47,033 nt of DNA from Deltaproteobacteria bacterium Ga0077539 (GCA_001465015.1 LNEO01000242.1:96896-143928), one strand, 5' to 3'; positions 17,173 to 26,064 are shown, counted from the first letter of the stretch. Translations and numbers: made by a program. The notes: generated from the sequence alone by a model not told the origin.

Positions 17173-20100
17173 GTGCTTCGTTCACTCGCGCCTTGGTGTT
17201 GTGCGGTCGCGCTGTCTTTGCTCGCGTCCGCGGTTCACTCGCAATCGGTCCCCGACGCGTCGACGCGCGCGCCGCGTCCCGCTCCTCAACCATCGCAGCT
17301 CGAGGCGCTCTTTGTGGTCGAGGGCGAGGTCGAGGCGTTTCAACGTCGCGCCGAGGCCTTTCGTCGCGCGATGCAAGAGGAGCTCGCGCGGACCCACGCC
17401 CGGCAGCTCGACGCCGTTCGCTTGAGATTTCAGCGGCAGATCGACGCTGAGCGTGAGGCCGAGCGCGTCGCGCGTCGGCGCGCGATCGAGCTCTTCGAGC
17501 GCTTCGTCGCGACGCATCCGTCGAGCGACGTTCACACGCCCGACGTCCTTCTGCGCCTCGCGGAGCTCTACTTCGACGACGCTCAATGGGCGAGGCTCGA
17601 GGAGGACGAGCGCAACGACCGCGAGCGAGCCGCGCGAGAGCGCGACGGACGACCGACCGATGACATCCCGCCGTCGCGCCCGGCCGATCATCGCTGCAGC
17701 GCGATCGTCTATCGCTACGTGATCGCCCATTTCGGTGCCTATCCGCGACGGGACACCGCGCACTACCTCCTCGCGTGGGTGTTGCGCGAGCTCGGGCACG
17801 ACGCCGAGGCGTACGCTGCGGGGCTGTCGCTGGTGTGTCCGTCGCGCGCGCGCTACGAGCCTCGCGCCGACCTCGCGCTGAGTGTGGCTGCCGGTGGACC
17901 AGCGGCGATGCGGTGCGAGTCGTTGCTTCGCGCGGTTCCTGCGATCGCGCGAGGGGTCACGCCGAGAGCGTCCGGATCGATCGCCTCGAGCGCTGAGCGC
18001 GCCGCTTCGTCGCCCGCCAACTCGACGCGCGACGCACGCTCCCCCCTCCCTTCTGAATGGAACGCCTGCGCCCCGCTCACAGGCTCCACCGGCACAGCGA
18101 GTCGTCACGCGGCGGAGGTCTGGTACTCGATCGGCGACGCCCACTTCGACATGCTCGTGCCGCCCCCCGGCGCTTCGAGCGCTGCGAGCGCGGACCCCGA
18201 CGCGAGCGGCGCGTACGCCATCGCCGCCTATCAGCGCGCCCTCGCGGCGAGCGACGCGGCGATTCCCTCGCAGCGCGGGCCCTTCTACGATCGATCGCTC
18301 TACAAGATCGGCTGGTCGTACTTTCGTATGAACCGCGGTCACGCCTCGGCGATCCGCGCGTTTTCGGCGCTGATGGATCACTACGCGGCCGTGTCCACGC
18401 CGGGCGCTACCAACCTGCGCGCCGACACGCTGCGTTGGATCGGCGTGATCCTGTCGGAGTCCATCTGGGACGACCCCGCGCCGCCCGAGAGCCTCGCTTG
18501 TCGGCGCATCGTCGAGGACTTCGCGCGACCGCCGCGAGAAGTGGTCTACCCGTTCGACTGCGCAGGACTCGTCCGAATCGCGGATCGCGCGATCGTTGCT
18601 CAGGATCGACCGTGGCTCGCGGACGTCTACCTCGAGCTCGCGGGCGACTACTTCGAGCAGGCGAGGCACTACGAGGCGATCGCGGCGTACCGCAGATTTC
18701 TCCAGGCGTATCCCGACCACCCGCGCGGGCCGTTCGCGCTGCTGCGGGTCGCCGAGGCCTATCGTCGCGCGGGGCATCGCGCACAGCGGCACGCCGCGCT
18801 CGAAGAGACCAGCCGCTTCGCCGGAGATACGCCTTGGCGCCGGGCCAACGCTGACGACTTCGCCGCGCTGCGCGACGCAGACCTCTCGATCCGCGACGCG
18901 CTTCGCAGCGCCGCCGCGGACGAACACCAGCGAGCCTCGGCCGCGAGACAACGGGCGCTCTCGGGCGTCGCAGGCCCTGCTCGCGATCGCGTCGAGCGAG
19001 AGGCGCGAGAGGGGTATGCCCGCGCGGCTGCCCTCTACGAGCGCGCCGTCGGAGCGGATCCGCGGGACGCAGCGCGCCCGAGGCTCGCGTACGATCGCGC
19101 CGACGCGCTCTATTGGGGGCAGCGGTACGAAGAGGCCGCGCGCGCGTTCGAGGCGGTTCGCGACGACGACGACGGCTCGTCGCTCGCGGCGTCCGCGGCG
19201 TACATGGCGGTGGTCGCTCGCGAGATGGTGGCGCGGGAGGCGATCGCCTCGCGCGCGATCGACCCGTGCGACGCGTGGGCGGTCGGGGTCGCGAGCGAAG
19301 CAGAGCAACGCGCGTGCTCGTGGCCTGCGCGGGCGAGGGAGCGAGAGATCCCCGCGTTGCTCCGCGCGGTGCTCGACGCAAAGCGCGCGTACCGTCGCGC
19401 GGTGGACGAAGGTGCCGACACGCGGCAGGGGCTCTCGATGCTGTCGTTCGCGAGCGGGCCCTCTGCGGTCGCGCCGCCGTTTCGACGGAGGTTCGAGTTT
19501 GCCGTGGCCCGCGCGGCGCTCTGGTTCGGGCGCGTTCGCGAGGGTGAAGAAGCGCTCTCGGCGCTGATCGACAGCGGATGTGCGGACCGCGCCCTGTACG
19601 ACGCTGCCTCGAGCACGCTCAGCGACTCGTACCACCGGGCAGGTCGCGCCGACGCCCTCGCTGCGCTGTCGGCGCGCATGGCGCGGCAGCGATGCGACGA
19701 GGGCTCGCAGGGACCGCAGTCCTGGACCCGCGCGACCCTGCTCGCGCGGCTCGCCGAGTCTGCCGAGCGCGAGGCTGACCGCGCGTCCGCGAACGACGCC
19801 GAGCCCCGCTACGTGCGCGCCGCGGAGCTGTATCGCGAGAGTGCGCTTCGCTTCGGGCGCGATCCGCTCGCGGCCGAGGCGTTGTTTCGCGCCGGAACTA
19901 TGTTCGTCCGTGCGTCGCGCGGGCTCGAGGCGTCGGCGATGTTCGAGCGTGTGCTGCGCGACTTCGATCACTTCGAGGATCGCTCTGTCGCGCCGCCGAG
20001 GTCTCTGCCCGACGCGCGGACGCGGGCGGAGGTGCTCGGGGCTACGCGACTCTCGCTCGCTGCGCTGCGGCGGCGTGCGCTCGACGACGACGCGGCGCTG

Positions 20101-21276
20101 GTTCTCTACGAGTCAGTGGTGCGAGACGCTCGGCTCGCTGCGAGCGACGGACACGCGCAACGCGTGCGCGACGCGCTCGAGGCGATCGCGACGATCTATG
20201 GGTTCGCGCAGCAGTGGGAGCGAGCTCGGCTCGCGTGGGAGCAGCTCGCGACGGCGGTGACGAGCCCGAGCGAGCGCGCCGAAGCGCTCTATCACGCGGC
20301 CGAGGCGCGCGGGCGCGCGGGAGGCTCGGCTGAGACCGTGCGCGCGATGCGGGCTCTTCTCGGGCAAGTGTCAGCGAGGGACGGGGGCGAGTGGCGCTTG
20401 CGGGCGCAGCGCTCGATCGCCGACGCGCTCGAAGCGCAGGGAAACTCGAGCGCAGCCGAGCGCGCTCGCGCTGAGATCGTGGCGATGTTTCGCGCGTCCG
20501 GCGGCGCGTCAGCGACGCGCGAGGCGTCGATCGCGGCCGACGCGCAGGTTCGTTCACTGGAAGAGCGCGCTGCGCGAATCGAGGCGCGACCGCTCGTGCG
20601 CGCGCGGTCCGAGGGACTGACGCAGCAGCTGCGCGAGCGGGCGTCGGCGCTCGCGGCGCTCGACGAAGAGACGCGGGCGGTCCTCGCGCTGCGCGTGGCG
20701 GGCTCTTCCGTGCGCGCGCTGCTCGCGCGGGGGCGCGCGCAGGAAGCGTTTGCAGTGCAGCTCGCGAGGGCCGGAGCGCTCCTCGAGACGACCGCAGCTC
20801 AGGCTCGGCAGATGGAGGCTGCGCGGCGGGCGGCGGCGCGGCTGAGGGCGCTCGCAGGACAAGTGCGCGCGCGCAACGCGAGCCTCGCGGATCGACTCGA
20901 GGCCGAGGCGCGACAGGTCGACGAACGTATCGAGCAAGCGCGGCCGGGGATGTTCGTCGCGGTGACCGAGCGGTGGGATCGCGAGGCAGAGGCGTCCAGG
21001 ACGCTCGCCGTGCAGGACTACCTGATCGCCGCGCAGCTCGCTCGGCGCGAGCGCGACGTGAGCTCGTCTGCGCAGCAGGCGATCGAGCTGCTGCGCCGCG
21101 AAGAGAACCGAGCGCTGGTCGACCGAGCGATCGCTGCGATGAGCAGCGAGGTGCGCGCGGCGACGGGCGTCGACGAGCGATCGGCTCGGGCGATGCTCGC
21201 CACGCAGAGCGCGGGTCACAACGCTGTTGCGACGACCGAGGTGGCGACGCCGGGCCTGGCGCGAAACGATCGGTGA
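17173..21276 (+). CDS. Large periplasmic TPR-repeat protein
   Basis: The 1367-residue protein starts at GTG 17173 with a signal peptide (APWCCAVALSLLASAVHSQ). A coiled coil follows (about 40-105, Glu/Arg/Ala-rich), then many tetratricopeptide-like helix pairs, for example RRRAIELFERFVATHPSSD, VLLRLAELYFDDA, HYEAIAAYRRFLQAYPDHP and RAAELYRESALRFGRDP. The C-terminal 300 residues are long Ala/Arg/Glu helices. The pattern 'family of flanking TPRs with YFDDA and HPSS' is shared with the large periplasmic TPR proteins of myxobacteria, including gliding-motility components such as AglT/PglI. It probably scaffolds an envelope complex. There is no close operon partner; the following defence genes start 70 bases downstream with their own promoter. 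Confidence 0.88.
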   Translation: MLRSLAPWCCAVALSLLASAVHSQSVPDASTRAPRPAPQPSQLEALFVVEGEVEAFQRRAEAFRRAMQEELARTHARQLDAVRLRFQRQIDAEREAERVARRRAIELFERFVATHPSSDVHTPDVLLRLAELYFDDAQWARLEEDERNDRERAARERDGRPTDDIPPSRPADHRCSAIVYRYVIAHFGAYPRRDTAHYLLAWVLRELGHDAEAYAAGLSLVCPSRARYEPRADLALSVAAGGPAAMRCESLLRAVPAIARGVTPRASGSIASSAERAASSPANSTRDARSPLPSEWNACAPLTGSTGTASRHAAEVWYSIGDAHFDMLVPPPGASSAASADPDASGAYAIAAYQRALAASDAAIPSQRGPFYDRSLYKIGWSYFRMNRGHASAIRAFSALMDHYAAVSTPGATNLRADTLRWIGVILSESIWDDPAPPESLACRRIVEDFARPPREVVYPFDCAGLVRIADRAIVAQDRPWLADVYLELAGDYFEQARHYEAIAAYRRFLQAYPDHPRGPFALLRVAEAYRRAGHRAQRHAALEETSRFAGDTPWRRANADDFAALRDADLSIRDALRSAAADEHQRASAARQRALSGVAGPARDRVEREAREGYARAAALYERAVGADPRDAARPRLAYDRADALYWGQRYEEAARAFEAVRDDDDGSSLAASAAYMAVVAREMVAREAIASRAIDPCDAWAVGVASEAEQRACSWPARAREREIPALLRAVLDAKRAYRRAVDEGADTRQGLSMLSFASGPSAVAPPFRRRFEFAVARAALWFGRVREGEEALSALIDSGCADRALYDAASSTLSDSYHRAGRADALAALSARMARQRCDEGSQGPQSWTRATLLARLAESAEREADRASANDAEPRYVRAAELYRESALRFGRDPLAAEALFRAGTMFVRASRGLEASAMFERVLRDFDHFEDRSVAPPRSLPDARTRAEVLGATRLSLAALRRRALDDDAALVLYESVVRDARLAASDGHAQRVRDALEAIATIYGFAQQWERARLAWEQLATAVTSPSERAEALYHAAEARGRAGGSAETVRAMRALLGQVSARDGGEWRLRAQRSIADALEAQGNSSAAERARAEIVAMFRASGGASATREASIAADAQVRSLEERAARIEARPLVRARSEGLTQQLRERASALAALDEETRAVLALRVAGSSVRALLARGRAQEAFAVQLARAGALLETTAAQARQMEAARRAAARLRALAGQVRARNASLADRLEAEARQVDERIEQARPGMFVAVTERWDREAEASRTLAVQDYLIAAQLARRERDVSSSAQQAIELLRREENRALVDRAIAAMSSEVRAATGVDERSARAMLATQSAGHNAVATTEVATPGLARNDR

Positions 21277-21310
21277 TTCGAGCGCGCGAGGCGCACGGGA
21301 GTCGAGTGAG

Positions 21311-21339
21311 CTAACAACGGCGAACAGACACCGTACAAT
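21311..21339 (+). promoter_or_regulatory. Candidate sigma-70 promoter of the ATPase-HNH pair
   Basis: CTAACA (21311-21316) and TACAAT (21334-21339) are separated by 17 bases and match the -35 and -10 consensus at four and five of six positions. A start of transcription about seven bases downstream would fall on or just before the ATG at 21347. The mRNA would then be almost leaderless, which fits the lack of a Shine-Dalgarno sequence there. Confidence 0.4.
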
Positions 21340-21346
21340 CGACGCG

Positions 21347-22666
21347 ATGTATCTCGCCCAGCTCGGCATCAAGAACCTCGGTCCGATCAGCGCCCTCGAG
21401 TGGGCTCCGCCGCCGAAGGACCTCGCGGGTTGGCACGTCGTTCTCGGCAACAACGGCTCCGGTAAGTCGTCGCTCCTGCGTGCCATGGCGCTCGCGTGGG
21501 TCGGTTTTGAGCCGTTTTTGCGCTGGATTCCGGACATCCGCGCGTTGGTCAAAGACGGAGAGCCCGACGCCTCCATCTCGCTCAGGTTGTCGGCGAGACA
21601 CCCAGCGACGAGCGCGCAGCTCCGTTCGCTCGCGGACAACTACGAGCCATCGAACCCAAACCGTCAATGGTTCGACGCCGACCCCACGACGACGTACACG
21701 ATCCGCGCCGCATCTCCTGGGATCGCGCAGGACGCAGGCACCTTCGTCGATCTGCACCGCGCGCGCTTTGCGGCGGCGGGGTTCGGCACGGGACGCAGGT
21801 TTTTGTTCGACGACGCTCGTGCGCGCGCTGCATACGCAAACCAACCAGCGGCCGCGCGCTTCGTGACGCTGCTCGATCCGGGCACGTCGCTGATCGAGTG
21901 TCTGGAGTGGCTCCGCGCGCTGCGCTTCTCGTTGCTCGACGCGGAGAAGGGTGGCGATCCTTCAGGAGGACCTGCGGGACGCCAGCTCTGGACGGTGTCG
22001 AAAATGGTTCGGCGCCTGTCGCTTCGTGAAGGTGCGCTGTCGATCGCCGAAGTGACGCCGAAGGCTGTGATGTTTCGAGACGGCTTCGGCGCGAGGGTCG
22101 CTGCGCAATCACTGTCGGACGGGCTGCAGGCGGTGCTCGGGATCGTGCTCGAGGTCGCGCGCGTACTCGCGCAGTCCTTTCCTGACCACGTCGCGTGGGC
22201 CGAAGCGCACGAGACAGGGGTCCTCGACCTTCCCGCGTGCGTGATCATCGACGAGGTCGACGTGCATCTGCACGCGCTCTGGCAGCGCCAGATCGGCGAG
22301 CTGCTGCAGACGATTTTTCCTGGCGTCCAGTTCATCGTGTCGAGCCACAGTCCGCTCGTGTGCCAGTGCAACCCGCGGAGCATTTTCCGGCTGGATCGCG
22401 CCGAGCAGGGGGCCGGAGGGCGGATGATCGAAGGCGAGGAGTACTATCGCATCGTCAACGGGGACGTCGCAGAGGCCCTCGCGACCCCGGCGTTCTCGCA
22501 GGTCGCTGGGGGACGATCCGCCGCTGCTCAGGCGCTCGTGAGTGAACTCGCAGCGCTCAACGTTCGAGCGCTCCGCGGCAAGCTCGACGCGGAGGATGCC
22601 AAGAGACGGGACGAACTCCGGTTGCTGCTTCCCGAATTCGCGCACACGCTCGAGGCCGCTGAGTAG
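21347..22666 (+). CDS. ptuA: PtuA-like AAA/ABC-type ATPase of a Septu-like defence pair
   Basis: The 439-residue protein is started at ATG 21347; the open frame reaches back into the TPR gene but is not coding there. It is an SMC/OLD-like ABC ATPase: N-terminal strand LGIKNLGPISALEW, Walker A GNNGSGKS (34-41), ABC signature LSDG (256-259), Walker B VIIDEVD with Asp302/Glu303 and H-loop His334 in VSSHSP. The region between Walker A and signature (about 60-230) is variable, as in PtuA. No TOPRIM domain is present, which argues against an OLD nuclease. The HNH nuclease gene starts 2 bases after the stop. In Septu, PtuA ATPase forms a complex that controls the PtuB nuclease after phage infection. 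The symbol rests on gene pairing plus motifs. Confidence 0.82.
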   Translation: MYLAQLGIKNLGPISALEWAPPPKDLAGWHVVLGNNGSGKSSLLRAMALAWVGFEPFLRWIPDIRALVKDGEPDASISLRLSARHPATSAQLRSLADNYEPSNPNRQWFDADPTTTYTIRAASPGIAQDAGTFVDLHRARFAAAGFGTGRRFLFDDARARAAYANQPAAARFVTLLDPGTSLIECLEWLRALRFSLLDAEKGGDPSGGPAGRQLWTVSKMVRRLSLREGALSIAEVTPKAVMFRDGFGARVAAQSLSDGLQAVLGIVLEVARVLAQSFPDHVAWAEAHETGVLDLPACVIIDEVDVHLHALWQRQIGELLQTIFPGVQFIVSSHSPLVCQCNPRSIFRLDRAEQGAGGRMIEGEEYYRIVNGDVAEALATPAFSQVAGGRSAAAQALVSELAALNVRALRGKLDAEDAKRRDELRLLLPEFAHTLEAAE

Positions 22667-22668
22667 CG

Positions 22669-23490
22669 ATGTGGTTCGTTCGCGCCGCGCTCGGAGACCG
22701 CGAGAAGGTGTATCTGAAGAAGAAGACAGAATCGCTCGAGAAGTGTCCGAGCAACAGCCTCGTGAGCAAGGCTGCCGCGTTGTGGAAGAACGCGAACACC
22801 AACACGAGTCAGATCTTCGAAAGAATCCGGTCGCAGCTCCGCGCGTCGTGTCCCGGCCATGAGGGCGAGCGGTTCTGCACGTACTGTGAACACTCGTCGC
22901 CTGATTGGATCGACCATGTGCGGCCGAAATCCAGGTTTCCGATGAAGACATTCGCGTGGGACAACCTCGTCTACGCTTGCGCTTCTTGCCAGCAAATCAA
23001 AGGCGAAAAGTGGTTCTTGATGATCGACGACGCGCTATTTGAGCCGGAGGTCGACGATGCCCGCGCCGACGCATCGTCGCTGTATCTCGAGCCAACGCGG
23101 GATGACCCGCAGCGCTTCTTGACCATCGACTGCCTGGGCACGTGGAGCGTCGTGCCCCGCCAAGACCTGAGCCCCCGCGATGCTCGCCGAGCGCGTGAGA
23201 CGATCGCGTTGTATGCGCTCGACGAACGCAACCTTCCGCAGGGGCGAAAGCGCGCAGCGCAGACTTTTCAATTCGCGCTGCACGCGTACGTCGAGGAGCG
23301 CAAAGAACGCGGTTTCGATCCCGCGCGCCTCGCAGAGGTCCGAGCGCGCCACGCGGCCTATGTGCGCGCCCTGCCGCACCGCTCGACGCTCCTCGCGATC
23401 AACGAGCACTACGCTGCGCTGTCGGGGAAATGGCGCTCGCTCTCGAGCGAGGCTCCCGAGTCGCTCGAGTGGATCAGCGACGATCCGTAG
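22669..23490 (+). CDS. ptuB: PtuB-like HNH endonuclease of a Septu-like defence pair
   Basis: This 273-residue protein has a zinc-stapled HNH (beta-beta-alpha-metal) core: Cys70-x2-Cys73 (CTYC), the catalytic strand IDHVRPKS with His83, Asn99 in WDNL, and Cys104-x2-Cys107 followed by Lys111. The N-terminal 60 residues (VYLKKKTESLEKC) and the C-terminal helical half lack known motifs. The order ATPase then HNH with a 2-base gap is exactly that of Septu (ptuAB). No reverse transcriptase lies nearby, so it is not the retron version of the module. The expected action is cleavage of phage or host nucleic acid. It converges on the Hsp70-like gene 29 bases away. Confidence 0.85.
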   Translation: MWFVRAALGDREKVYLKKKTESLEKCPSNSLVSKAAALWKNANTNTSQIFERIRSQLRASCPGHEGERFCTYCEHSSPDWIDHVRPKSRFPMKTFAWDNLVYACASCQQIKGEKWFLMIDDALFEPEVDDARADASSLYLEPTRDDPQRFLTIDCLGTWSVVPRQDLSPRDARRARETIALYALDERNLPQGRKRAAQTFQFALHAYVEERKERGFDPARLAEVRARHAAYVRALPHRSTLLAINEHYAALSGKWRSLSSEAPESLEWISDDP

Positions 23491-23519
23491 GGGCTCGATC
23501 GCCCGCCGCGCGTCGGCCG

Positions 23520-24836
23520 TCACCGCTCTTCGTCGGCGACGAGCGCGAGGCCCGAGGCGACGCTGGTGAGCTCTTCACCGCCGCGGAGCTTCTCTTGTCC
23601 GAAGCGGCGCTCGAAGATCGCTCGCACCGCGGGGACGAGCGCGCTTCCGCCGGTGAGAAACACGCGATCGACGTCGCTCGCGCGAACGTTGGTGCGCTCG
23701 AAGAGCGCGTCCACGCAGCGCTCGATGGCGTCGAGCTGCCGCGCGATCCAGCGCTCGAAGTCCCCCCGCGCGCAGGGCGCGCTCAGGACCGTCGGCGGGT
23801 CGTCGAACGAGAGCGTGTGCGTGTCCTCGCGCGAGAGCGCGACCTTGGTGCCTTCGACCGCGGTGAAGAGTTGCGGACCGAGGTCGTCCTCGACGAGGTG
23901 AACGAGCGCTTCGACCTTGTCCCGCTCGAGCGCGAGCGAGCGCAGCTCCTTCAGAAACCGCATCGTGTCTGCGTTCTTCAAGAACGAGACGTGGTGCCAG
24001 CGCCGGAGTCGCTCGTAGATCCACGGCGGGATCGGGATCTCGCGCTGCTCCATGAACGAGCGAAACATCCCTCCCGCGCCGAGGGCCGGGGCGACGACGG
24101 CGCGCACGATTTCGCCGTCGAACGCGTCTCCGGCCAGTCCGACGCCCTCGGTTCCGACGATGGCGCGAGCGCGGTCGATCGCCCCGCGACGGCGGGAGGG
24201 GCCGAGGCGCACGAGGCAGAAATCGCTCGTTCCACCGCCGAAGTCGCCGACGAGCACGAGCTCGTCGTGATCGAGCGAGCGCTCGTAGCTGTGCGCCGCA
24301 GCGACGGGCTCGAACTCGAAGCGAACGTCGTCGAAGCCCGCCATCGCCGCCGCGCGCCGAAGCCTCGTGAGCGGCAGCGCTTCGCCATCGGCCGGCTCTT
24401 CGCTCACGAATCGCACGGGACGGCCCATGACCACGCGCCGGCCCAGCGGTCCGCGCTCGGCCTCGACCTCGGCTCGCAGCCGAAGCAAGAGCAGCGAGAT
24501 CAGCTCTTCGACCGTGAGCGTCCGCCCGTACACTGAGGTGCTGGTGAAGAGCGGGCTCGCGAGAAAGCTCTTCAGCGATTGCAGCAGCCGTCCGTTGCCA
24601 CCCGTCTCGAAGTACCGCTCGAGCGCGCGGGGACCAGCGATCACCGGAGGGGCTGGGCCTCGGTCGGGTGCTTCGAAGAAGAGCACCGAGCGAAAGGTCG
24701 AGAGCCGCGCTCCGTCGGTGCGCGCGAAGGTGGCCAGCGTGCTCTCGCCGTCGACCCCGAGGGCGAGGGCCGAGTTGGTCGTCCCGAAATCGAGACCGAT
24801 CGCCAGATTCTGAGCGTTTTGTGGGCTCTTTTGCAC
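23520..24836 (-). CDS. Hsp70-family ATPase (YegD/DnaK-like, short form)
   Basis: I start this at GTG 24836, which has a strong ribosome binding site (AAGGAGAG) upstream; the longer open frame to 25661 is not coding. The 438-residue protein has the actin/Hsp70 ATPase motifs: phosphate-1 IGLDFGTTNSA (about 13-23), phosphate-2 VGDFGGGTSDF (near 210) and adenosine motif VFLTGGSALVPAV (near 395). It ends soon after the nucleotide-binding domain, so there is no DnaK-type substrate-binding domain; this size and the FERRFG ending match the YegD group. No DnaJ or GrpE partner lies nearby. The hairpin just upstream could control translation (separate entry). Its client or role is unknown. Confidence 0.92.
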   Translation of the reverse strand: MQKSPQNAQNLAIGLDFGTTNSALALGVDGESTLATFARTDGARLSTFRSVLFFEAPDRGPAPPVIAGPRALERYFETGGNGRLLQSLKSFLASPLFTSTSVYGRTLTVEELISLLLLRLRAEVEAERGPLGRRVVMGRPVRFVSEEPADGEALPLTRLRRAAAMAGFDDVRFEFEPVAAAHSYERSLDHDELVLVGDFGGGTSDFCLVRLGPSRRRGAIDRARAIVGTEGVGLAGDAFDGEIVRAVVAPALGAGGMFRSFMEQREIPIPPWIYERLRRWHHVSFLKNADTMRFLKELRSLALERDKVEALVHLVEDDLGPQLFTAVEGTKVALSREDTHTLSFDDPPTVLSAPCARGDFERWIARQLDAIERCVDALFERTNVRASDVDRVFLTGGSALVPAVRAIFERRFGQEKLRGGEELTSVASGLALVADEER

Positions 24837-24847
24837 AGGGACTCTCC

Positions 24848-24868
24848 TTCTCCGACCGCGTCGGAGAA
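24848..24868 (-). promoter_or_regulatory. Perfect hairpin abutting the ribosome binding site of the Hsp70-like gene
   Basis: Bases 24848-24856 (TTCTCCGAC) and 24860-24868 (GTCGGAGAA) are perfect inverted repeats around a 3-base loop. On the minus-strand mRNA the 3' arm runs straight into the Shine-Dalgarno sequence (GGAGAAGGAGAG), 12 bases before the GTG. The stem could block ribosome access or serve as an operator. It does not match the CIRCE element of HrcA. Confidence 0.45.
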
Positions 24869-25091
24869 AATGACAGGGCCCTCGCAGGGCTCGGGAGGGG
24901 GGGGGATCCGCGAGCGCCGCGCGAGCAGCGATGGTGGGTTGTGAGTCCCGCGCGGCGAGTACGCGTCGGGGGTGCGGACGATCGAGCCTGGCGCTCGAGC
25001 GACCGGCGGGCCGGCGCGTGTACGCCTTCGGTGGCCATCGCGCAAGGAGGGGGGCATCGCGTCGCGAGACCGTTCGCGATACACACCCGGC

Positions 25092-25568
25092 ATGCACGCA
25101 AACGAGAAGATCATCACGGACTTCTACGAGAGCTTCGCCCGCCACGACGCCGAAGGGATGGTGAAGCACTACGCGAAGGACGTGACGTTTACCGATCCTG
25201 TGTTCGTCGGCTTGCGCGGCGCCGAGGCGAGGGCGATGTGGCGGATGCTCAACGCGCGAGCGCCAGACCTGCGCGTGGAGTTTCGCGACGTGAGCGCGGA
25301 CGACACGACGGGTCGGGCGCACTGGGACGCGTACTACAAGTTTTCGAAGACGGGCCGCTCGGTGATCAACCGCATCGACGCGAGCTTTCGCTTCGCTGAC
25401 GGAAAGATCGTCGAGCACCGAGACGAGTTCGACCTGTGGTCGTGGACGCGGCAGGCGCTCGGCTTGCCTGGGGTGCTCTTCGGCTGGGGGCCGATTCTGC
25501 GCGTTCCCATTCGGCGTACGGTGCGCAAAGACCTCGCGCGGTACATGGAGAAGCACCCAGAGCCATAA
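25092..25568 (+). CDS. SnoaL-like / NTF2-fold protein
   Basis: The 158-residue protein starts at ATG 25092 (MHANEKIITDFYESFARHD). The first 115 residues fit the NTF2-like SnoaL fold: an opening helix pair with FYESFARHDAEGMVKHYAKDV, the strand TFTDPVFVGLRG, and the later strands GRAHWDAYYKF, NRIDASFRFADGKIVEHRDEFDLW. This family includes polyketide cyclases, epoxide hydrolases, ketosteroid isomerases and many uncharacterised stress proteins. The catalytic acid pattern is not clear enough to choose. The C-terminal 40 residues (GLPGVLFGWGPILRVPIRRTV) form a hydrophobic then basic helix often seen in this SnoaL subgroup. It stands alone, divergent from the Hsp70-like gene. Confidence 0.85.
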   Translation: MHANEKIITDFYESFARHDAEGMVKHYAKDVTFTDPVFVGLRGAEARAMWRMLNARAPDLRVEFRDVSADDTTGRAHWDAYYKFSKTGRSVINRIDASFRFADGKIVEHRDEFDLWSWTRQALGLPGVLFGWGPILRVPIRRTVRKDLARYMEKHPEP

Positions 25569-25672
25569 CCGTGCGGCTGGCGTAGGGGTTGCCATCGCGC
25601 GCGTGCGAACACACTGAGGCGTCCCTCGCGACGCGGCGCTCTCGCATCGCTCGCCGCGCAACGGAGCACGCC

Positions 25673-26047
25673 ATGAACACTGAAGAGCTCATCGACACGA
25701 TCCGCAAGCTCGACCTGAAGCAGACGCTCGCGCTCGCCAATGCGCTGCGCGAGACGCTGCACATCAGCGACCTGCCGGCGTTCGAGGGCGCCTCTCGCGA
25801 GACGCTCCCCGATCGAGAGTGCCTCCCCGCGGAGGATCGCTCGTACAACGTCGTGCTCGTCTCCGCGGGGGCGAGCAAGATCGCGGTCATCAAGCTCGTT
25901 CGCGAGCTCACGGGGCTCGGCCTCGCCGAGGCCAAGGCGATCGTCGAATCGACGCCGAAGACGTTGGCCGAAGCGCTCGTCATGGATGAAGCCAAGGCGC
26001 TGGTCGGCAAGCTCGAAGCGGTCGGCGCGTCGGCTCGACTCGTGTGA
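25673..26047 (+). CDS. Stand-alone ribosomal protein L7/L12-like protein
   Basis: The 124-residue protein starts at ATG 25673. Residues 58-124 are a clear L7/L12 C-terminal domain: YNVVLVSAGASKIAVIKLVR, then LTGLGLAEAKAIVESTPKTL and an ending helix with GASARLV. The N-terminal helices (EELIDTIRKLDLKQTLALANAL) resemble the L12 dimerisation domain. The Ala/Gly-rich flexible hinge of true L12 is replaced by an acidic, Cys-containing linker (about 34-57). None of the usual neighbours (rplJ, rpoB, rplK) is present, so this is probably a paralogue rather than the ribosomal stalk protein. It may bind translation GTPases or have been adapted for another purpose. Confidence 0.85.
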   Translation: MNTEELIDTIRKLDLKQTLALANALRETLHISDLPAFEGASRETLPDRECLPAEDRSYNVVLVSAGASKIAVIKLVRELTGLGLAEAKAIVESTPKTLAEALVMDEAKALVGKLEAVGASARLV

Positions 26048-26064
26048 CGTCGCGCGGAGCCGCT

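Noticed and set aside
17182..19971. 929-codon minus-strand open frame over the periplasmic TPR gene
   Set aside because: The plus strand shows a signal peptide and TPR helices; the minus frame is Arg/Ala/Gly-rich without structure.
21347..23490. Retron-type version of the ATPase-HNH module
   Set aside because: No reverse transcriptase gene or structured ncRNA was seen next to the pair.
24837..24910. CIRCE (HrcA) operator upstream of the Hsp70-like gene
   Set aside because: The palindrome present (TTCTCCGAC/GTCGGAGAA) does not match TTAGCACTC-N9-GAGTGCTAA.
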